64,000 nt of DNA from the NCBI RefSeq assembly GCF_021290985.1, contig NZ_JAJOYU010000015.1:1-64000 (forward strand). The letters are read 5' to 3'. Below are positions 58,621 through 64,000 of this stretch, piece after piece (within the stretch, counting starts at the first letter, position 1; every line of letters starts with the position of its first letter). The position numbers were made by a program, and so were the translations under genes. A model generated the notes under the pieces. The model saw nothing but the letters and a program-made list of their open reading frames with translations, was not told where the DNA came from and did not search any database. The DNA is from Rheinheimera soli (GTDB taxonomy: Bacteria > Pseudomonadota > Gammaproteobacteria > Enterobacterales > Alteromonadaceae).

Positions 58621-58662
58621 ACGCGATGCAGACCCCATAAACAACGCCTACGGAGAACTACA

Positions 58663-59247
58663 ATGGCTTTCGAATTACCAGCATTACCTTTCGCAAAAGA
58701 CGCATTATTACCACACATCTCTCCTGAAACTCTGGATTATCACCACGGCAAACACCATAACGCCTATGTTGTGAAGCTGAATTCATTAGTTGAAGGTACT
58801 GAATTTGCCGGTAAGTCTTTAGAAGACATCATCCGTACTTCTCAGGGTCCGGTCTTTAACAACGCGGCTCAGATTTGGAACCACACCTTTTACTGGAACT
58901 GCTTATCACCAAATGGTGGCGGTGAACCAACTGGCGCTTTAGCTGCTGCAATTACTGCACAGTGGGGCTCTTTTGCTGCATTCCAGACTGCTTTTAATGA
59001 CAAAGCAGTTAACAACTTCGGTTCAAGCTGGACCTGGTTAGTGAAAAAAGCGGACGGTTCTTTAGATATCGTCAACACCAGCAACGCTGGCACGCCACTG
59101 ACTGACAGCTCAGTGACTGCACTGATGACTGTGGATCTGTGGGAACATGCCTACTACATCGATTTCCGCAATGCACGTCCAACTTACTTAAATGCCTTCT
59201 GGGCATTAATCAACTGGGAATTTGCTGCGAAAAACTTCGCTGCTTAA
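58663..59247 (+). CDS. sodB: Iron superoxide dismutase SodB
   Basis: This 194-aa cytoplasmic enzyme dismutates superoxide. Metal ligands lie in LDYHHGKHHNAYV (His26 region), AAQIWNHTFYWNC (His) and VDLWEHAYYIDFRN (Asp and His). The FNNAAQIWNHTFYW and NNFGSSWTWL segments are typical of the iron form. The length matches E. coli SodB (193 aa). A good terminator follows. Confidence 0.97.
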   Translation: MAFELPALPFAKDALLPHISPETLDYHHGKHHNAYVVKLNSLVEGTEFAGKSLEDIIRTSQGPVFNNAAQIWNHTFYWNCLSPNGGGEPTGALAAAITAQWGSFAAFQTAFNDKAVNNFGSSWTWLVKKADGSLDIVNTSNAGTPLTDSSVTALMTVDLWEHAYYIDFRNARPTYLNAFWALINWEFAAKNFAA

Positions 59248-59270
59248 TTTGCTGTTGTTGTAAATCCTCA

Positions 59271-59293
59271 AGCCCGGCTCGCCGGGCTTTTTC
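59271..59293 (+). terminator. Terminator after sodB
   Basis: AGCCCGG-CTCG-CCGGGCT runs into TTTTC, 24 bases after the sodB stop. Bases 59294-59477 before the next gene hold no clear sigma-70 promoter. Confidence 0.85.
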
Positions 59294-59477
59294 TTTGTCC
59301 CCAATTAAAAACCAGACTCTATCCAGGCTCAACTCTGCTGTTCTGTTCACTCATCGCTACAAAAAAAATTCATATTTTTCTGTGAATTAGTTGAGCGAAG
59401 CGCTTTTTTACTGTCTAACCTTACATCAGTGGCTTTATTTGCATTCAGTTCCCACAGACCAGTTTCGGAGGTGCACT

Positions 59478-61400
59478 ATGGGCATTTTTGAGCACTACAA
59501 ATCTAGATACGAAGCAGCCAAAGAAGAGGAATACAGCATTCAGGAATATCTGGAGCTGTGTAAAAAAGACAAAAGTTGTTATGCAAGCGCTGCCGAGCGT
59601 TTGTTAATGGCCATAGGTCAGCCTGAGCTGATTGACACAGCACAGGACTCTAAACTCAGCCGCCTGTTTTCCAATCGCGTTATTGGCCGTTATCCGGCTT
59701 TTGCCGAGTTTTATGGCATGGAGGATGCGATAGAACAAATTGTGTCCTACCTGAAACACTCAGCTCAGGGCCTGGAAGAGCGCAAACAAATTCTGTACCT
59801 GTTAGGCCCTGTAGGTGGCGGTAAATCATCCTTAGCTGAAAAGCTAAAATCGCTGATGCAGCAAGTGCCTGTCTATTACATTAAAGGTTCACCTGTTTAC
59901 GACAGCCCTTTGTGTCTGTTTGATGTCAACGAAGATGGCAATATTCTGGAACAGGAATACGGCATCCCCAAACGTTACCTGAAAACCATTATGTCGCCCT
60001 GGGCCAGTAAACGCCTGCATGAATTCAACGGCGATATCAGCCAGTTTAAAGTGGTAAAAAAATACCCTTCTATTCTGGATCAAATCTGTATTGCTAAAAC
60101 TGAGCCTGGAGATGAAAACAATCAGGACATAGCATCCTTGGTAGGTAAAGTGGATATCCGCCAGTTGGAGCATTTTGCTCAAAACGATCCGGATGCCTAC
60201 GCCTATTCAGGCGCTTTATGCCGTGCCAATCAGGGCCTGATGGAGTTTGTTGAGATGTTTAAAGCGCCTATTAAAGTGCTGCATCCATTGTTAACTGCGA
60301 CTCAGGAAGGTAATTACAACGGCACCGAAGGTTTAGCCGCCCTGCCCTTTGAAGGCATTATTCTGGCACACAGTAATGAGTCGGAATGGCAAACCTTTCG
60401 TAACAACAAAAACAACGAGGCCTTTTTAGACAGGGTCTATATTGTCAAAGTGCCTTATTGCCTGCGGGTGTCTGAAGAAGTCAAAATTTACGAAAAACTG
60501 CTGGAGCACAGTGAATTAAAAATCGCACCATGCTCTCCTGCGACTTTAACCTCGCTGGCACAATTTGCCGTGTTGTCGCGTTTAAAAGCACCAGAGAACT
60601 CCAGCTTGTATTCCAAAATGCGGGTGTATGATGGCGAAAGCTTAAAAGACACAGACCCTAAAGCGAAGTCTTACCAGGAGTACCGCGATTATGCTGGCGT
60701 AGACGAAGGCATGTCGGGCTTATCCACCCGCTTTGCCTTCAAAATTTTGTCGCGGGTGTTTAACTTTGACTCAACCGAAGTGGCCGCAAATCCTGTGCAT
60801 TTGTTTTATGTGCTGGAGCAGCAAATAGAGCGGGAGCAATTCCCGTCCGATGTGTCAGAGCGTTATCTGGAGCATTTAAAAGGCTACTTAATTCCGAAAT
60901 ACATAGAGTTTATTGGCAAAGAAATTCAAACCGCTTATTTAGAATCCTACTCTGAATATGGCCAGAATATTTTTGACCGTTATGTCATTTATGCAGACTT
61001 CTGGATCCAGGATCAGGAATACCGTGACCCGGAAACCGGTCAGTTGTTTGACAGAGCTGCGCTGAATGCTGAGCTTGAGAAAATTGAAAAGCCGGCAGGC
61101 ATCAGCAATCCAAAAGATTTCCGCAATGAAATCGTCAATTTTGTGCTGCGGGCCAAAGCCAAAAATAATGGCAAAAATCCAACCTGGACCAGCTATGAAA
61201 AACTTCGCACTGTGATAGAGAAAAAGATGTTCTCCAGCACCGAAGAGCTGTTGCCTGTGATTTCCTTTAATGCCAAAACCTCCACAGACGATCAGAAAAA
61301 ACATGATGATTTTGTCGACCGGATGATGGAGAAAGGCTACACCCGTAAACAAGTGCGCTTACTGAGCGAGTGGTATTTACGGGTTCGCAAATCGCAGTAA
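59478..61400 (+). CDS. yeaG: PrkA/YeaG family serine protein kinase
   Basis: This 640-aa member of the PrkA family has an N-terminal AAA-type domain with Walker A LLGPVGGGKSS at about 108-118. The C-terminal domain resembles kinases. In E. coli YeaG works with YeaH in sustained nitrogen starvation and stress. The ATG at 59478 is chosen over an upstream frame because CGGAGG lies 6 bases before it and it gives the family start MGIFEHYKSRYE. yeaH and a spoVR gene follow in line. Confidence 0.95.
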   Translation: MGIFEHYKSRYEAAKEEEYSIQEYLELCKKDKSCYASAAERLLMAIGQPELIDTAQDSKLSRLFSNRVIGRYPAFAEFYGMEDAIEQIVSYLKHSAQGLEERKQILYLLGPVGGGKSSLAEKLKSLMQQVPVYYIKGSPVYDSPLCLFDVNEDGNILEQEYGIPKRYLKTIMSPWASKRLHEFNGDISQFKVVKKYPSILDQICIAKTEPGDENNQDIASLVGKVDIRQLEHFAQNDPDAYAYSGALCRANQGLMEFVEMFKAPIKVLHPLLTATQEGNYNGTEGLAALPFEGIILAHSNESEWQTFRNNKNNEAFLDRVYIVKVPYCLRVSEEVKIYEKLLEHSELKIAPCSPATLTSLAQFAVLSRLKAPENSSLYSKMRVYDGESLKDTDPKAKSYQEYRDYAGVDEGMSGLSTRFAFKILSRVFNFDSTEVAANPVHLFYVLEQQIEREQFPSDVSERYLEHLKGYLIPKYIEFIGKEIQTAYLESYSEYGQNIFDRYVIYADFWIQDQEYRDPETGQLFDRAALNAELEKIEKPAGISNPKDFRNEIVNFVLRAKAKNNGKNPTWTSYEKLRTVIEKKMFSSTEELLPVISFNAKTSTDDQKKHDDFVDRMMEKGYTRKQVRLLSEWYLRVRKSQ

Positions 61401-61421
61401 GGTCAGAGCCTTGGAGGTTGT

Positions 61422-62690
61422 ATGGCGCATTTTATTGACCGACGCTTAAATGGCAAAAACAAAAGTGCTGTCAACCGACAGCGCTTTATTCGCCGCTACA
61501 AGCAGCAAATTAAACAAGCTGTGTCCGATGCCATCAGCAAACGCAGTGTCACTGATATCAACAACGGTGAAAAAGTCTCTATTCCCGGCAAAGACATTAC
61601 CGAACCTTTTTTCCATCAAGGTCAGGGCGGCCACAGAGAGCGGGTGCATCCGGGCAATGACCAATTCAGCCCAGGCGATAAAATCAAACGACCTCAAGGC
61701 GGACAAGGCGGTGGTTCAGGTCAGGGCGATGCTAGTGCAGATGGTGAAGGTGAAGACGAGTTTGTATTTTCGATTTCTAAAGACGAATACCTGGATTTGT
61801 TGTTTGAAGATTTAGAACTGCCCAATTTGAAAAAAAACCAGTTAGATAAGCTGGTGCAGTACAAAAATGTGCGGGCTGGTTTTCGCTCTGAAGGCGTGCC
61901 GACCAATATTGATATAGTGCGATCACTGCAAGGCTCACTCGCCCGCCGTGTCGCTATGACAGCAGGCAAAAAACGCGAATTGCATGAACTGGAGGCCAAA
62001 TTAGCCTTAGTCGAAGCAGAGCCAGTGCCGGACCAGCATCAACTAATGGCACTGCGCGAACAAATTGAGCTGCTTGAAAAACGAATAGGTGCAGTACCTT
62101 TTATCGACAGCTTTGATTTACGCTTTCGCAATTTTCAGAAGCGCCCTGAACCAACCAGTAAGGCGGTGATGTTTTGCCTGATGGATGTGTCGGGTTCTAT
62201 GGATCAGGCGACCAAGGACATGGCCAAACGTTTTTATATTCTGCTCTATATGTTTTTAAGCCGCAGCTATAAAAATGTCGAAGTAGTCTATATCCGCCAC
62301 CATACCCAGGCCAAGGAAGTAGACGAACAAGAGTTTTTTTATTCACAAGAAACAGGCGGCACTATAGTGTCCAGTGCGCTAAAAATGATGGCCGATATTG
62401 TCAAAGACAGATATGACCCGGCCGAGTGGAATATCTACGCAGCTCAGGCCTCAGACGGCGATAACTGGGCCGATGACAGCCCGCAATGCGCCGATTTACT
62501 GGCACAACAAATTTTGCCTTTTGTGCGTTATTACGCCTATATCGAAATCACGCCACGCCCCCACCAAAGCCTGTGGCTGGAGTACGAAAAATTGCAGCAA
62601 AGTTTTGATAACTTTGCCATTCAGCCGATACGGCAAGTAGCAGACATCTATCCTGTGTTTCGCGAACTTTTCAAAAAACAGGCCGCTTAG
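61422..62690 (+). CDS. yeaH: UPF0229/DUF444 family protein YeaH
   Basis: This 422-aa protein of the DUF444 family partners PrkA/YeaG. The N-terminus is basic ([20 protein letters not shown]). A Gly/Gln-rich low-complexity stretch follows at about 85-108. A von Willebrand A-like metal site [10 protein letters not shown] lies at about 248-257. The ribosome site GGAGG precedes its ATG. The length is near E. coli YeaH (427 aa). Its role is known mainly genetically. Confidence 0.95.
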   Translation: MAHFIDRRLNGKNKSAVNRQRFIRRYKQQIKQAVSDAISKRSVTDINNGEKVSIPGKDITEPFFHQGQGGHRERVHPGNDQFSPGDKIKRPQGGQGGGSGQGDASADGEGEDEFVFSISKDEYLDLLFEDLELPNLKKNQLDKLVQYKNVRAGFRSEGVPTNIDIVRSLQGSLARRVAMTAGKKRELHELEAKLALVEAEPVPDQHQLMALREQIELLEKRIGAVPFIDSFDLRFRNFQKRPEPTSKAVMFCLMDVSGSMDQATKDMAKRFYILLYMFLSRSYKNVEVVYIRHHTQAKEVDEQEFFYSQETGGTIVSSALKMMADIVKDRYDPAEWNIYAAQASDGDNWADDSPQCADLLAQQILPFVRYYAYIEITPRPHQSLWLEYEKLQQSFDNFAIQPIRQVADIYPVFRELFKKQAA

Positions 62691-62713
62691 CTACTGACTT
62701 CAGGGAGTTGCTT

Positions 62714-64000
62714 ATGTCTTCTGTTGAACAAAAACAACCTTTATCCGACGGCCCGGACTGGAGCTTTGAATTATTAGGCCAGTATCAGGCAGAAATTGAA
62801 CGGGTCGCCAAACTATACAAACTGGACACCTACCCCAACCAGATTGAAGTCATTACGGCCGAACAAATGATGGATGCCTATTCCAGTGTCGGCATGCCTA
62901 TTGGTTATAACCACTGGTCCTATGGCAAAAAATTTATTCAAACCGAACAAAACTACAAACGTGGTTTTATGGGGCTGGCGTATGAGATTGTCATTAACTC
63001 CAACCCCTGTATTGCGTATCTGATGGAAGAAAACACTATGACAATGCAGGCGCTGGTGATGGCGCATGCCTGTTATGGCCACAACTCTTTTTTTAAAAAC
63101 AATTACTTATTTCGTACCTGGACCGATGCATCATCCATTATCGATTATCTGGTATTTGCCAAGCAGTACTTAAGTCACTGCGAAGAAAAATACGGCATCA
63201 GCGAAGTGGAAGATATGCTGGATTCCTGCCATGCGCTGATGAATTACGGCGTCGACAGATACAAAAGGCCACAAAAAATTTCGATGGATGAAGAGCAAAA
63301 ACGCCAGAAAGACCGTGAAGCTTACCTGCAGTCTCAGGTGAATCAGCTGTGGAAAACCATTCCGAATAAAGGCGATTTATCGGCAGAGCATGAGTACCGT
63401 TTTCCATCTGAACCCCAGGAAAACATTTTGTACTTTATTGAAAAAAATGCCCCACTACTCAAACCCTGGCAACGTGAAGTAGTGCGTATAGTGCGGAAAA
63501 TTTCGCAGTACTTTTATCCACAAAAACAAACCCAGGTGATGAATGAAGGCTGGGCGACCTTCTGGCATTACACTATTTTGCAGCATCTGTATCAGGAGAA
63601 TCTGGTGACGGATAAATTCATTCTGGAAGTGCTGCATAACCACACCAATGTAGTGTTTCAGCCTGAATACAACAGCAAGTATTATTCAGGTATTAACCCT
63701 TATGCGTTGGGTTACGCCATGTTTACCGACTTGCGCCGTATTTGCGAGCAACCGACTGAAGAAGACAAAGAATGGTTTCCGGATATTGCAGGCTCGGATT
63801 GGCTGGAAACTTTGCATTTTGCCATGCAGAATTTTAAAGATGAGAGTTTTATCAGCCAGTATTTATCGCCAAAAATTATCCGTGATTTTCATTTGTTTGC
63901 CATTACAGATGATGACAAAGAAAGCACGCTGGAAGTAGCTGCCATTCATAACGCTGAAGGCTACCAGCAAATCCGCCAGACTTTGTCGGCTCAATACAAT
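62714..64000 (+). CDS. SpoVR family protein (YcgB-like), cut by the window end
   Basis: The open frame from ATG 62714 runs to the last base (429 codons) with no stop. SpoVR proteins are about 510 aa, so roughly 80 residues are missing. Conserved pieces are NQIEVITAEQMMDAYSSVG, MPIGYNHWSYGKKF, AYEIVINSNPCIAYLMEEN and MAHACYGHNSFFKNN. The family is linked to spore cortex formation in Bacillus and to stress response in other bacteria. It is commonly the third gene after prkA and yeaH, as here. Confidence 0.95.
   Translation, partial: MSSVEQKQPLSDGPDWSFELLGQYQAEIERVAKLYKLDTYPNQIEVITAEQMMDAYSSVGMPIGYNHWSYGKKFIQTEQNYKRGFMGLAYEIVINSNPCIAYLMEENTMTMQALVMAHACYGHNSFFKNNYLFRTWTDASSIIDYLVFAKQYLSHCEEKYGISEVEDMLDSCHALMNYGVDRYKRPQKISMDEEQKRQKDREAYLQSQVNQLWKTIPNKGDLSAEHEYRFPSEPQENILYFIEKNAPLLKPWQREVVRIVRKISQYFYPQKQTQVMNEGWATFWHYTILQHLYQENLVTDKFILEVLHNHTNVVFQPEYNSKYYSGINPYALGYAMFTDLRRICEQPTEEDKEWFPDIAGSDWLETLHFAMQNFKDESFISQYLSPKIIRDFHLFAITDDDKESTLEVAAIHNAEGYQQIRQTLSAQYN

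Noticed and set aside
59430-59443. Sigma-54-like TGGC...TTGC upstream of prkA
   Set aside because: Only 8 bases separate the GG and GC elements where sigma-54 promoters need 10, so it would not be recognised. E. coli yeaGH is sigma-54 dependent, so another site may exist further upstream.

Overview
The window reads as a gammaproteobacterial chromosome of the Alteromonas/Shewanella/Rheinheimera type, with a genus like Rheinheimera as my best guess. That guess rests on the mix of tol-pal, ruvCAB, cmoAB, miaE, a Vibrio-type motY and fimV in a truA-accD-folC-dedD-cvpA-purF neighbourhood. It is inference from gene content and remembered gene order; no 16S gene is present.

Region 1-8357 is one end of an integrated mobilizable element. 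Reading leftwards from the 3' end of a tRNA-Ser(GGA) gene on the minus strand, it carries two large tyrosine recombinases in tandem. A small ribbon-helix-helix-type protein, a TraD/TrwB-type coupling protein and a MOBF (TrwC/TraI) relaxase-helicase follow, the last three joined by ATGA overlaps. No type IV secretion genes are visible, but the far end lies outside the window.

Region 8358-31542 holds tRNA-Ser, nadA, four tandem tRNA-Lys(TTT) genes and the envelope operon ybgC-tolQ-tolR-tolA-tolB-pal-cpoB. A gene-free stretch of about 830 bases follows, containing a strong candidate small RNA. Next come ruvC-ruvA-ruvB with yebC and aspS, and a diguanylate cyclase with three periplasmic solute-binding domains. 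The plus strand then carries a DUF72 gene, cmoA-cmoB, a LysR regulator, an unknown small protein, purM-purN and a DUF3108 gene. A yafJ-type amidotransferase closes the block.

Region 31543-45442 holds fadE (with a FadR-like operator), a Pro-His-Arg-Pro tRNA cluster, folD, cysS, ppiB-lpxH, miaE, a Yip1-family membrane protein, and the minus-strand accD-folC-dedD-cvpA-purF series.

Region 45443-64000 holds truA, fimV, asd, pdxB and fabB on the minus strand; fabB has a FabR-like operator upstream. On the plus strand are mnmC and two orphan response regulators, one of them a receiver-HPt fusion. motY (minus), rnt (plus), grxD (minus) and sodB (plus) follow, with an IscR-like box in the grxD/sodB gap. 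The window ends in the stress-linked prkA(yeaG)-yeaH-spoVR(ycgB) series, the last gene cut by the window edge.

Most of the window is conserved core genome. The accessory interest lies in the integrated element, the candidate sRNA and several palindromic intergenic repeats. Start codons were adjusted where a Shine-Dalgarno sequence or family length clearly favoured an internal start.
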